Source: Roseibacillus sp. (GTDB lineage Bacteria > Verrucomicrobiota > Verrucomicrobiia > Verrucomicrobiales > Akkermansiaceae). From it: 61,613 nt of DNA. Where the stretch lies: assembly GCA_002709395.1 (NCBI GenBank), contig PAQU01000052.1, positions 1 through 61,613 on the forward strand, written 5' to 3'. A program made the position numbers and the translations under genes. The number at the start of each line of letters is the position of its first letter. Positions within the stretch are counted from its first letter, which is position 1. A model generated the notes under the pieces. It was given only the letters and a program-made list of their open reading frames with translations, made no database searches and was not told where the DNA came from. Positions 47,001 through 56,600 of the stretch are shown piece after piece.

Positions 47001-50000
47001 TCGTCGCTCGGTTCCGCGGTCACAATAGGACCGAATTCACTCCGCTTCGGGGTCGGAGCAGATCCCGACCGCAACCTCAAGCTGGACCAATTCCGTATTT
47101 TTGATGGTGTTGGCAATGACCCAGACGACACCGAGGTCTTGAATTTCCCAAGCCTCTCCATTGCCGAACTCACTGCCTTACGCACCGAGCGGGAGTCTAC
47201 TCTGCGGGGCGTGGATGCAGACCTGTGGTTCAGCTTTGACTACGACTCAGTCGCGGACGGCCCCGGGTCCGGATCCTTCCCTAGCGAAAATCATAATTTT
47301 GAAATTCGTCCCGCTGATGGTCTACCGTTCGACGATAATGGGGACTATCTGGGCTACTGGGCCCACAACAATGTTGAGGAGGTGGCAACCCGGATCTACA
47401 GCACTCTCGATACTGCTGGTTTTTCGGGTGGCGGCTACGTCCTCAATGAGGTCTCCAACTACAACGCCCAGATTTATGACCGCGGCGCTCAGGTCGGGTC
47501 CTGGGGACCAGTATACCCAGTTAACGATGGATCACTCTACACTGAAGACGAGACCCGCCTGGAGGTCGCCTACTATGAGAATCCGTTTCTTGTAGATGCC
47601 AGGAGCCATCCCAATGTCGCCTGGCCCTACGAAGCGGCTGCCTACGATGAGGTTGTTTATCCCACCTATGGCCCTCACTCCAGGAAAGCCATCTATATCG
47701 CCAGCCGCCTTGGCTCCGAGGGAGTCGACCAGGATGGCAAGGTCCAGCAGGTCTACGATCTGGAGAATTATGCCAACCTTGCGGTCTACAATCAGTCCGA
47801 TGCCGGATTACCCGGCTACAATCCCAACGAAGAACATGGTCTGGCCGCGGGATCCAACCGAGCTGCACTCAAAACCAAGGAAGTCGATACAGGTCTTCCA
47901 AACAATCCTCCTCTCGCGGCATTCGCCCTGCAAAACAATATCAACGTCACAGAAAAAGGGAATAGCTACACCTCAGATCCCTGGGTGCTAATTCAGGTCA
48001 ACAATCTGGATACCGGGGAGTATGAAATGTCGGCCTACCGGGTGTTCAAGCAACGGATTGGAGCAATCGATTTTCCCCGGCCGCCCGACGCCGTGGTCAA
48101 CACGATTGCGGGCCTCCATTACGAGAGCGCCGAGAATCCCGAGGATCGCTTCCTCACCTACGAGCCCGGCGCGGTTCTCGATTTCAACTATGCCTTCGAC
48201 TATCCCGTCACCGCGGGGGATCTCCTGATCCCTCCCTATCCCCTTAACCTCGTCATCGGGAACGTGACAATGCAGGACAGCCGGGCTGGAAACAATGAAA
48301 GCCAGCTAACCCTCTGGACTGATGTGAACGGGAGTAACTGGGTTGTCTCCGGTGGTGGCGGAACCTTCTATTATCAATATTTCTATCCCTTCCGCAGTGA
48401 CTTCTATCCTCCTGGAGGCACCTCTCTGGCTGCCGGAACGCCGATAGCGTGGATACCTGACCAGGTGAATGGGAGGCATTCTTTCACGGGGCAGGGGGAC
48501 GACCTCTCTCCAGGCAAGGTAATCTACACCAGTGTATGGGGTTCGGATTATCCAAAGCTCAAGCGAGGAGAGACTCTCACCTATCAAGGCGGCGAGTATT
48601 TCAATGAAACCGCCAACGCAGAAGGTCTTCCAGCCCTCGTGGCGATGGCGGCAGCGGAAGTGGTCTTTGATAGCGAAACGCCCACCATGATTATTGACGA
48701 CGACAATCTGGATTCGTACTCGGCCCGGATCATCAGGCCCCTCGACCGGTTTGAAGCTGAATTCAGCACTGCCGCCATGCAGGATGCGGGGTTCGAGCCA
48801 GCAGCATCCACGATTACCGTAGTGGCAGAGCGCTGGTATTTTGCCGATCTCCCGGGATCACTCCAGTCACGCTTTTATTTCGATTCCCTGGCTGAGAAAC
48901 TCGTCTTTCGGGGCTACCTCAACGAGAAGGACAGCGGTGATCCTGATCTTACTGCCGGACCAGATCCCCTCAATATCCTTGAGCCTAATGTCCTCTCTCC
49001 CGATGACTTGACCGTCCTTCAGGCCCTTTCTGAAGACTCTGCGGCCGGCAATGCTGCTTGGGATTCTGCTGTCGAGGCTATCTATGCTCTGTCCCGGAAT
49101 CCGACCTCTGTCCGAAGCGAGTTGGATGCAGGATTCCCGGTCAAATCCGACAGTTACCTTGCAGGAGTCAGGGAAGCCCCTGCTTCAACAATGTCGATGA
49201 ATGGCATCGTCCGCAATGCTACGACCGGGATCGTGACTCCCTCGAATGATGAAAGTGAACGGCTGGCGAATCTTGCCCGTAGCCAGGAAAAACTGACTGA
49301 TTACAGAAGCTCAATTACGAGGGTCGGAAGCCGCAACTCCCTGAACCAGGATACCGTTGAGAACGCGGTCTCTAACCTTACCGCAGAAATCGCTGCGCCC
49401 TCTAATCCCGCAGAGCCAGTCTACGCACACCTCGATAGCTTTGGGGTTGGATCTGCCCTGATTACAAACCCGGACCTTCTTCTGAGACCAGCGGATGAAA
49501 CCTACTACATCACTATTGCGGAAAACAACCGTAGTGAACTTGATGGGGCACCTGTTTCTCTTCATATCATCGAAGTCATTCCCGACCGTTACCGGGGGGC
49601 TCTGAAGGTGATCGAGGGGCCCAACGCCTTCAGCGAGAAAATAACGATCCAGCACAATGGGGAATTCGGCGGAAATACTGACAACCTCTATTACGAATGG
49701 TGGATCCGCGACGCAACTGCCCTCGATGTCGTTGCCGACGAGGTGCTCGACGATGGGACCCTGAGCGAGGTGGATTCCGAGGGCAACTCCCTCTGGCAAC
49801 AGTATATCCCTCAAGACCGTGCCACCCTCGATAGCGAGGTGGATCAGCACCGGGGTTTACACTCGATTGTGTTCGAAGGCCGTCCAGACGTCACCTTGGC
49901 TGACAAGCTCGTCCTCATGCGCTACCGGCACGTCAACGAATCGGGATGGAACCTTGTCCCTTTCGATTTCATCGACGCAACCGAGGAGTGGATTCCGGGC

Positions 50001-53000
50001 GAAAGCAACACCGTCGATGCTCCCTTCCAATGGGCTGGAGCCGCCAACTCGCCTCAACTTCAGGCCGATGGCAGCAAACGCTATATTCCCCAGCTGGTCA
50101 TGGGCTGGGTCAAACGGGTTCTTGACCGGATCAACCCCTACGAGGCGCGCTACACCGACTTCTTCAGCAACGAGAGCCCCGCCCTTTACAGCAGCCAGAT
50201 CCAGATCGCTGGCGCGCCCTATGCCGGGGCCGTGGCCCTCAATCCGGACAAGGACGTAATCGAAAATACCGGCCTCATTGAGCTCTATGAAACCGTTCTC
50301 GCCCGGGCCAGGGACCTTAGCATCGACAACTCCTCCAACGCGGTCAGAACCGATGGTATTTACCAAGCCATCCTTCTCGCTGCGACCCGGCTCGCCGTGC
50401 TCTACGAACTCCTCGGACGGGAAGCCTACAGCGACGCCCAAGATTCCACTATCACCGTGACGGAGGACAGTGGCCTGAGTCAAGTGGCCGGTTTCACCCA
50501 TTCCTTCCAGAACATGGAGGCCAGTCTCCAGCACGAGGAACTCGCTCTCCTGCGGGGGACCGACTTTCTCAAGAGCTACCCGGTCTACAACCGGCTCTTC
50601 TGGAACTACACCAAGGGCCTTGGGGAAGCCGCCTACAACGTCAATTACAATATTCACGACGAAAATCGTGACGGCTTTATTAATGAAGATGATGGCCGGG
50701 CCTTCTACCCGCAGGGACATGGCGATGCCTGGGGCCATCTCCTGTCTGCCCTCGGAATGCATTATGAACTCCTGCAGCACCCCGTCTTCCAATGGAACGC
50801 GCGTTCTGAGCTCTACTCGCTGATGGAAAACGTACTCGAGGTCGACTACCTCGATGAAAAAACCTTTGCCAAACTGGCAGCCTCCAAGGCCCAGGCCGGA
50901 GTAGATATCGTCCGCGGCACCTACCGCCTTCACTACACCCAGGACCCTGACGGGCAGTGGCAAGGTTACACCGATGGGGCGGATCCCGCCCGGGCCTGGG
51001 GGGTATCGGAATGGGCCCACCGGGCCGGACAAGGAGCCCTCTTCGACTGGGCCGTCGCCAACGCCCTTCTTCCTGAGGAAGCCGAGGACGCTGCCATCGT
51101 CGAGAACCCCGAGAACCTCGACTACCTGAAACGCTCCATTGCCACGGATGAAATTGCCCTCATCACCAGCGGCCTCGTGGAAATCCAAGGCGCCCTTGAT
51201 GAAGCTAATCAGGGAGTGAACCCCCTCGGATTCGATTCCGGGGCCCTCACCTTCGATCTCAATCCGGAGTTCTATGAGAACGCCTCCGGAGGGGATCCGC
51301 TCTCACACTTCGAGCAGATATACGAAAGGGCCCTTACCGCAGCTGCCAATGCCATCGGCACCCTCGCATTCGCCACCCAAGCGCAACAGAAACTGAGGAA
51401 CCTCAGCGACGACACCGACGCCCTTGTCGTAGCTTCCCTGGAACAGGACCTCGATTTCCGTGGCAGCCTCATTGAAATCTTCGGACGTCCTTACGACGGC
51501 CAGATTGGCTTCGGCAAAGCTTATCCTGAAGGATATCTGGGGCCTGACACCCTCTTATACGCCTACCTGGATCGTAACACTATTGGTCAAATTATTCCAG
51601 ATGGAGAAGCTTCCACGAATCCGGCACTGATCACCTTCGAGGGCATACGCCGCCCGATGCGCAATATCGCTGACCAAGACGGAATGGAAGGCTGGTTCTC
51701 CGTAGGAGCAAACGAAGATGGTCTCAGCGAGGCTGTGGAAACGTTCGTCGACAGGAACGACTACCTTGACGTCGGAACCATGAGCTTGAACCTGCCGATT
51801 CGACGCGCCAGTGACTATTCGTTTGTTGCTGAGAGCTCCTGGGGGCAGCGGCTGAGCTACGGTCTTCTCCAACAAACCCTCGAGGAAATTCTCGCTGAGG
51901 AAATCGCATTGGAAGAGACTTCTAAACAATACCAAGGTTTTCTCGGAGATCTCGAAACGATTGTCGTCTCACTGCTTCACGAGATCGAAAGGATGCGCGA
52001 TCGAGGCAGTATCGGCGATAGCATTCAGGGCCTCAATGCAGCAGTCGATTCCATCATAGCTCTCCAAGAGATGATTGCGATAGCTCTAGACGGGGTAAAG
52101 GAGACCGCCGGAGAAGTCATTGAAGCTACGTCGGAAGCCTTTTCTACTTCGATTGGATTTTCAACTGACGTCCTCTCTGGAGCTCGTGCTGCGGTAAAGT
52201 TTACTAAGCCAGCGGTAAAAACGGGATTAACATTAGGCGAACGAGTCGCCCAAATTGCGGCAAAGGCTATCGACCTAATAAGGAATCAAGTGGTCGCCGA
52301 ATTTGAGCGCGATCTTGGGCGTATCGACAACCAAGCGACGATCGAAGGAGCCCTCGCAGAGTTCGAAAACCTATCTGGCAGCAACGGGCCGCTTCTCGCC
52401 CAACTTGGAGGACACCTCCAAAGACTGGAGATCCTGCGCCAGACGTATTTCACCCATCTCAACACTGGGTTTAGCCTGCTGCGCAAGAGGGAAGCCTTTA
52501 ATAAGGTCCTCGCTGCCTCTGTTCAGGAAAACCGCTACGAGGACATGATCTTCCGCCTAACCCGCAACGAGGCCATGGGTAAATACCAGACCGCCTTCAA
52601 CCATGCCGCCCGCTACACCTGGCTGGCTGCCAAGGCCTACGATTATGAAACCAGCCTTGATCCCGGGAATCCCGCAGCTCCGGGGACCTTACTGAACCAG
52701 ATCGTCAAAGAGCGCCAGCTAGGGCTCTGGGTTGACGGAGAGCCCCAGGTTGGACAAGGGGGATTGGCAGAAATTCTGGCCACTCTCCAGGCCAACTTTG
52801 GGGTCCTGAAGGGTCAGCTCGGGCTTCGTGCTCCTCAGTCTGCCACCGAGAAGCTATCCCTCCGTAGTGAGCTCTTCCGCATTGGGTCGGAGGAGGATTC
52901 CAGTGATGAGCGTTGGGCAGAGGCCCTCAAGGCCCGCTGCGTCGAGGACCTCAACGCCCTTCCCGAATTCCGACGCTATTGCCGCCCCTTTGAAACTACA

Positions 53001-53606
53001 TCCGGAGATACCCAACCCGGGCTCGTGATCGAATTCAGCAGCCACATCGAACCGGGCCTTAACTTCTTCGGCAGACCTCTGGGCCCGGGAGATCACAGCT
53101 ATAGCACGGCGAATTTTGCGACCAAGATCCGGGCCATGGGCGTCTGGATGGAAAACTACAACTCCGCTGGTCTCTCGACCACCCCGCGGGCCTACCTCGT
53201 GCCGGTGGGAACCGACTTCCTGCGCACCTCCAGCGAAAACGAACCTGAGGTACGAGCCTGGGACATCGTGGAGCAGCGGATCCCGGTCCCCTACGTGATC
53301 AATGGGGCTGACCTCACGGCGCCCGGGTTTATCCCCACCCTCGACGGGGTGGATGGGAGCTTCTCGGATCTGCGCCGCCATGGGGACTTCCGCATCTACC
53401 ACGATGATGGCAATGCCGAAGCCGACGACAGCGAAATGGAATACGATAGCCGGCTCATCGGGCGCTCGGTCTGGAATTCTCGGTGGCTTCTGATCATCCC
53501 GGGAGCGGGCCTGCTCGATGATGCGCAAGAGGGACTCTCCGTCCTCACCAACACCATTTCGGATATTAAGATCCACTTCTCCACCTACTCGCACCAGGGC
53601 CAGTAA
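41097..53606 (+). CDS. 4169-aa giant secreted protein with Tc-toxin-A-like C-terminus
   Basis: A single 12.5-kb frame with a signal peptide (about 1-29). In order I see: two near-identical invasin/filamin-type Ig domains (~31-226); two ASH/choice-of-anchor-D-like domains (~227-465); a nidogen-like beta-sandwich (~470-680, FDFEFYDNSYETCSVSPDG); a PA14-like region (~830-1025); two 'IPFAFS...VVTNVSTG' modules (~1340 and ~1838); a LamG-like domain (~1758-2012); long unassigned beta-rich stretches; a helical region (~2980-3450) containing an EF-hand-like loop DENRDGFINEDDG (~3188); a coiled-coil hairpin (~3587-3805); and a terminal beta-sandwich (~3995-4169, SRWLLIIPGAG ... TISDIKIHFSTYS). The last ~590 residues follow the layout of Tc toxin A subunits. 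Surface or secreted location is likely; a pore or delivery role is inference. Confidence 0.85.
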   Translation: MKDKPYLVRVLPMVGTGLLLLLLAGTATGQDASRSTVQVSSTSASTDDQVTVTVQANDADGNTLSSGGAEVVITTTGNGTLTTVTDNNDGTYIATLTSTTVGMATLSATIDGEAITGSQEPTVTFSPGAASASQSTIGVSSTSISIDDPVTVIVRAKDAGNNNLSSGGAEVVITTTGSGTLTAVTDNNDGTYTATLTNTVGETVTINATIDGGAIPGPVNVTFTGPTISVTQDDEPPIPSGATVNFITSVETPLSTTLIITASNATLELGSFEITSSGATTPFTIEGNTPTTIDSGGSASLVVNFSGTTNAEATLSFTTNDSDAPEFTINLSGTATSPSLSVTDPGGTRLSINTPAQFSYVSPSNGDYEDKTIKIQNYGNAAVTIASITSDNTAFQILDFDGDFELDAAGATGDVTTPSETSFTLRFQPQDTLRDIEATVTITAEDSENIIYSFLANGDSAPTPDGEPDEFGYAFFTDVPTSTDRLEPNGAGVSSLGTSDDDAQPINIGFDFEFYDNSYETCSVSPDGLILFDAIEGAHPTPHNLPKEGSSSTNLIAPFWSSLDPTGAQILYRTSGSSPNRICTIQWTDFKDAAGNNASNITFQALLFERTNEIQFHYLTLDGITSTGTPLAIGIQNLTGSAGLGYFYGLQNGSPATGYSSDSFPTAPSVIGFKRPVRASVISTFLGRPNDGTRVTCTSTKGLETDMYLSTAGENGGLLRPQMSDGNTTTYIFTEDGEREGVYPRIKEILDETTFIVDRPAVISEGDLSFTITNYPPEEPPTAPAVAEIQPSFTPIAATYAANLPTAAVYRAGENGADDANGDGNPDSTRGIDFEFKWWNTSQGINAFNAVGNYDMHVSNIGVDGQAPGKGAEVGILAEDVGIDFASTGGGNTIGTVNADFPLPDGNWSARNDFSYRFNGYLDMRGFVPGTYNILLGADDTNKFIINTDKGTYSVAYDYANIGERTLEFEFETPGLFPFDNVFAERGGAEWVDIGIQGADDTTRGTGGIAERFVLGTNPYSGTDLIGPPVFPIDIYPSDTVSNVTIALSDCATDSDPSADMLSAAASDTIDLGFTLNPGTTYSFEYNQQTTFEAPRYIYLNSQWETLEGPGNAADFDPADPASHTSLQVATYRLENQGYAVDGELVQGTDQVISQALTQDATVEWQWKLQYAVFLGDNTTLGGRSVEIQGGVGDPDPVRGVHWIDENAVFNANISRVSGTDSLNTDTGGFRYEVSGYSVNTVDPGQGRELGTDYPRVTQTTTFEPESDTEVDTSDTGALVAIEPVVITDWSTVTWTMKGQVRYRFKAFGIADDSASATFLNQAFVEVTSTPYTLVYVDNPNAELEIPFAFSHADNLVVTNVSTGVLLVAETDYTVAADGSSGTLSLENYQEASDGALIRISDPTAVETQSTVYNTGSLQEVWVNIGDAVTIGAYYRTEDRCYTLTDFIGTLGGDLSSLSSSISSWEDLESFGENGRLARVYYIASASAPTEVEFEYKPTIFRAEIPLGTAFDPTSPNTYLVPQLCEDAELRATTSGFDLVSAVAAPESDIVGGNPIRWDQVDYLAYPVHPGIYELQWPDANDPGQSYKIQIVTGYPGDTVVLPSAREELLADGTGNSIRETQTDNSGNQFYVMSTTLEPVSEDFPGSSSVSGADAHYRHLVYPSNNSRTPPSRLDPLTTDQWNFVERTYADTLVDPAIDSATEGIGFTPNGEGRCVLLYSLRPNPDEVATGDLSRESLVVRVIRCEEKTSLLRDDPKLVLGRRSLLLDDASDLTLADAASSIILNEAFVMDFWLNAKGLRSGDGDVIIFETTDGTLKVTLTNSLSSTFSVLQTETDSIAIPFAFSTSEDLVVTNVSTGETLEVGKDYELQADRSSGTPYGAVSLTDTDSSTIGDQIRVDLVDPVDAGSQIILTYRGVEVAHAFSTAGSNWSHYAIHVFPYDGLGLAGREQTFVQFYQDGIQEQQVVQSSSLGSAVTIGPNSLRFGVGADPDRNLKLDQFRIFDGVGNDPDDTEVLNFPSLSIAELTALRTERESTLRGVDADLWFSFDYDSVADGPGSGSFPSENHNFEIRPADGLPFDDNGDYLGYWAHNNVEEVATRIYSTLDTAGFSGGGYVLNEVSNYNAQIYDRGAQVGSWGPVYPVNDGSLYTEDETRLEVAYYENPFLVDARSHPNVAWPYEAAAYDEVVYPTYGPHSRKAIYIASRLGSEGVDQDGKVQQVYDLENYANLAVYNQSDAGLPGYNPNEEHGLAAGSNRAALKTKEVDTGLPNNPPLAAFALQNNINVTEKGNSYTSDPWVLIQVNNLDTGEYEMSAYRVFKQRIGAIDFPRPPDAVVNTIAGLHYESAENPEDRFLTYEPGAVLDFNYAFDYPVTAGDLLIPPYPLNLVIGNVTMQDSRAGNNESQLTLWTDVNGSNWVVSGGGGTFYYQYFYPFRSDFYPPGGTSLAAGTPIAWIPDQVNGRHSFTGQGDDLSPGKVIYTSVWGSDYPKLKRGETLTYQGGEYFNETANAEGLPALVAMAAAEVVFDSETPTMIIDDDNLDSYSARIIRPLDRFEAEFSTAAMQDAGFEPAASTITVVAERWYFADLPGSLQSRFYFDSLAEKLVFRGYLNEKDSGDPDLTAGPDPLNILEPNVLSPDDLTVLQALSEDSAAGNAAWDSAVEAIYALSRNPTSVRSELDAGFPVKSDSYLAGVREAPASTMSMNGIVRNATTGIVTPSNDESERLANLARSQEKLTDYRSSITRVGSRNSLNQDTVENAVSNLTAEIAAPSNPAEPVYAHLDSFGVGSALITNPDLLLRPADETYYITIAENNRSELDGAPVSLHIIEVIPDRYRGALKVIEGPNAFSEKITIQHNGEFGGNTDNLYYEWWIRDATALDVVADEVLDDGTLSEVDSEGNSLWQQYIPQDRATLDSEVDQHRGLHSIVFEGRPDVTLADKLVLMRYRHVNESGWNLVPFDFIDATEEWIPGESNTVDAPFQWAGAANSPQLQADGSKRYIPQLVMGWVKRVLDRINPYEARYTDFFSNESPALYSSQIQIAGAPYAGAVALNPDKDVIENTGLIELYETVLARARDLSIDNSSNAVRTDGIYQAILLAATRLAVLYELLGREAYSDAQDSTITVTEDSGLSQVAGFTHSFQNMEASLQHEELALLRGTDFLKSYPVYNRLFWNYTKGLGEAAYNVNYNIHDENRDGFINEDDGRAFYPQGHGDAWGHLLSALGMHYELLQHPVFQWNARSELYSLMENVLEVDYLDEKTFAKLAASKAQAGVDIVRGTYRLHYTQDPDGQWQGYTDGADPARAWGVSEWAHRAGQGALFDWAVANALLPEEAEDAAIVENPENLDYLKRSIATDEIALITSGLVEIQGALDEANQGVNPLGFDSGALTFDLNPEFYENASGGDPLSHFEQIYERALTAAANAIGTLAFATQAQQKLRNLSDDTDALVVASLEQDLDFRGSLIEIFGRPYDGQIGFGKAYPEGYLGPDTLLYAYLDRNTIGQIIPDGEASTNPALITFEGIRRPMRNIADQDGMEGWFSVGANEDGLSEAVETFVDRNDYLDVGTMSLNLPIRRASDYSFVAESSWGQRLSYGLLQQTLEEILAEEIALEETSKQYQGFLGDLETIVVSLLHEIERMRDRGSIGDSIQGLNAAVDSIIALQEMIAIALDGVKETAGEVIEATSEAFSTSIGFSTDVLSGARAAVKFTKPAVKTGLTLGERVAQIAAKAIDLIRNQVVAEFERDLGRIDNQATIEGALAEFENLSGSNGPLLAQLGGHLQRLEILRQTYFTHLNTGFSLLRKREAFNKVLAASVQENRYEDMIFRLTRNEAMGKYQTAFNHAARYTWLAAKAYDYETSLDPGNPAAPGTLLNQIVKERQLGLWVDGEPQVGQGGLAEILATLQANFGVLKGQLGLRAPQSATEKLSLRSELFRIGSEEDSSDERWAEALKARCVEDLNALPEFRRYCRPFETTSGDTQPGLVIEFSSHIEPGLNFFGRPLGPGDHSYSTANFATKIRAMGVWMENYNSAGLSTTPRAYLVPVGTDFLRTSSENEPEVRAWDIVEQRIPVPYVINGADLTAPGFIPTLDGVDGSFSDLRRHGDFRIYHDDGNAEADDSEMEYDSRLIGRSVWNSRWLLIIPGAGLLDDAQEGLSVLTNTISDIKIHFSTYSHQGQ
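41285..41696 (+). repeat. Two Ig-domain copies with exactly 300-bp period
   Basis: The DNA at 41285-41396 recurs at 41585-41696 with only a handful of differences: tctctccagtggaggagccg opens both blocks at the same offset. The copies encode LSSGGAEVVITTTG(N/S)GTL followed by VTDNNDGTY(I/T)ATLT. The 100-codon period equals one Ig domain. Nucleotide identity is far higher than between other domains of the protein, so the duplication is recent or kept by gene conversion. Confidence 0.9.
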
Positions 53607-53649
53607 GCCACCATTCACCGCTTCCTCACCTCAGCCATTCCCCGCCGCA

Positions 53650-56600
53650 ATGAAACTAATTTTTCTCCCCGCCCCGGTGATGCTCCTTCTCGTGCTCCTG
53701 ACTCTACAGGTTATGGGTCAGGGCTTTACCGATGGTCACGTGTCCTTTTACGGGCAGGTGCGCCAGACCGGAGGTGCCGGAACAAACCTGCTGCAGTCAG
53801 GCAATCTCTCCATCACCTTTGCCAGCAAGAGCAACGAGGCCAACCGGGTCACTCTTGAAACACCCCTACGTCCAATCGGCCTTGGAATCACCAAGCCCTA
53901 TTCATACCGCCTCAAGGTACCTCTCGCCTATCTTCCTGCTTCCCGGCGGCTGGACGACTACTTGGCCGTGGGCCGCTCCACCACTAACTTCGAGATCGAG
54001 GGTATTACCATTGATGGCCAACCTGCCACCCTTCCTGACGGGAGCACGGAATTCTATCCCCTCAGCTTTACCAACCGGGGCGACTCCTATCGCCTCGATC
54101 TCGTGATCGCCGGCGACAGCACTGACCGCGACGAGGACGGCCTCCCGGACTGGTGGGAGCGCCTGAACAGCCTCGATCCCGACCTTGCCGATGGCGATGC
54201 GGATTCCGACGGAGACGGATGGAGCAACCGGGCCGAGTTTCTCCGGGGGACTGACCCGCAGGAAAGCAATCGCGATCCCGAACTGGCAACCGCAGAACTA
54301 CTTGTCCCCGAACTCGGGGAAGCCGGCTGCCTCCTCCAGTTCCACGACTCCAACAGCTCCCCGGCAGAGATCTCCCTCACCCTGGATTTTGCTCTCCTGG
54401 ACGGCTTTCTGGTCCGACTGGATGGCGCTCTTCTTGCAGAAAACACCGTCACCCTCACCGCCTCCGCCCTCCAGTCCGGTCGCCTCACCATCGAGCACCG
54501 CGATCCCTCCATCCGGTCTGCCTCCCTCCCCCTGTCCTGGAATGACGGTGGAGAGCCGAAGTCCGGCGCGGTGCGCCTGCTGGCAACCAGCCCAAGCAGC
54601 ACCGATGGGAACGATGCCTCCCTCTGGCTCGACGCTGCCTCCCTCCCAGCCGGGGAAACGGTTTCCTCCTGGGCCGACCGCTCCGGCAACGAGCGTAATG
54701 CCATGCAACCACTCGAGGAAAACCAGCCCTCGGTGGCACCTTTCGGCAAGCACCGCAGTGTAGAGTTCAGCAATCCCTCCAGCCACCTCTTCTTCCAGGA
54801 TGAGGCCATTCCTCCCGGCAATCACACCATCCTCGCGGTCTGGAGCTCTCCCGGTTCCCGCAAGGACTCGCAGGTTCTCCTTTCCTCCAATCGTGGCTTC
54901 CTCCGCCTCGAGCCATCCGCCGAGGCCGTCTCCTATCCGAACGCCCCGCTCTACCAGGCCGATGGACTGGCGGTGCGCGGTTACGAATCCTCCCCCGGGG
55001 AGATCGCCACCAGCATCTTCCGCCGTGAGGACTCCACCGTGCAGAACATCTTCGGACTCTCCTACAACGGCGAGGAGATCGAGGCCGAGGCCCTTGACCC
55101 GGTCCTCCCCACCCTCGGCGCGCGACGACTGGCCCTCCCGGTGGAGGATCCCATCGCGCATGGTTTCGTGGGAAGCCTCCACGAATTGCTCATCTTCCCC
55201 ACCGCCCTGCCGGAGCAGAAGCTCCGCGATGTCCACGACTACCTCCAGTCAAAGTGGAGCGACCACGTCATCTGGGACTTCAGCACCAGCCTGCGCCCGG
55301 TCAGACTGGCCGCAGCCGCTAATGGGCGAAACATCATCCGCGGAGGGCATGGAGACGATGAGCTTGGAGGTGGAGGACAGGAGACCATTCTCTCCGGGGG
55401 CCCGGGGGACGACATCCTGCGCGGCACTTCCGGTGCGGACACCTTTGTCTTCGGAGGGATCGACACCGGCAACGACCTCATCGTCGGCTTTGATCCCGAG
55501 AACGATGTCATCGACCTGTCCGCCCTGTTCTGGGGAGAATCGGGCGATGCCCGCCAGTTCCTCACCTCCCGGTTCGATACCCGGTTCGACACCCCCATCC
55601 CGACCCTCGACACCATCCTCATCCTGCAGCGCCCTGATGGCTCCACCCAGGAGATCGCCCTGCAGGACACCGTCTTCGGCGCCCGGCAGGTGATCGAACT
55701 GATCGTCGAAGGCCGCATCCGCATGGGGGGGTTGAGTATTCCCACCGAGGTCACCCTCGCCCTCGCTCCCGGGTCACAGGACGATACCGTCCTGCGCGAG
55801 TCTCCTGAGGACTCCTTCTCGGTTGAAGTGACCCGCACCGGCGACGGCACCGCCGGGGCCCTCGAGGTTCCCCTCGGACTGTTTCAGGATGCCCTCGGCG
55901 AGGACGTGATCCTCGAGGGTGATGTCAGCAGGAATGGCCAGCGTGCGGTGGTGAACTTCGACCGCGGGGAGACCAGCAAGTTGATCACCTTCCGCCCCCT
56001 GCCGGACCTCGAGACCGAAGGCCCGGAGCGGTGGGAAACCGCCATCCTTCCCCACTTCCGCTATGACGTTACTGGAGATCCGGCGGCCCGCTCGGTCAGC
56101 GATGATCCCCTGGTCCACCTCGTGGTCACCGAACCGAATGCCCTCACCTCCGGTCAATCGGCTCGTGTGCGCGTCATCCGCGACGGAGCGCCGACGCAAG
56201 CTCTCACCGTAAATCTCGAACTGGATGGCACCGCTCTGGAAGGCACTCACATCAACAGCATACCCCGCACCATCACCATCCCGGCCGGACAACCAGCCGC
56301 CGAACTGGCCATCACCACCGTGGATGGCTGGGACGGCGCCATGACCCGTATGGCCCTGCTGCGCCTGGTCCCCAGCGAGCGCTATCTTGTCGGCAATCCC
56401 CACGAGGCAACCGTCTACGCCGCGCAGGCCACTCCTGATCCTGATGCCAGTGGCTTTGATCGCTGGCTCACCGCGGCCACCGGCGGCGAGATCTCCAGCC
56501 TTCTCGACCTGCTTCAGGGCGACCGGTCCGACCAGCTGAGCAACCTGCTAGGCGCCTATGCCGCCGGCCAGTCCGCCGACGATACCCTTACCGCTCCCGG

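Noticed and set aside
49857-51188. A 443-codon open frame on the minus strand inside the giant gene
   Set aside because: It lies wholly within the giant gene's continuous frame, and its translation shows no recognisable domain or export signal.
41097-53606. A complete Tc toxin locus
   Set aside because: No TcB/TcC-type RHS gene or hypervariable effector end is present in the window; only the C-terminal layout of one protein is TcA-like.
53518-53649. Upstream extension of the LamG/RTX gene into the end of the giant gene
   Set aside because: The extension (MMRKRDSPSSPTPF...) has no export signal, whereas ATG 53650 gives a clean signal peptide. The same reasoning rejects the extensions at 7737, 33662, 25102 and 24856.
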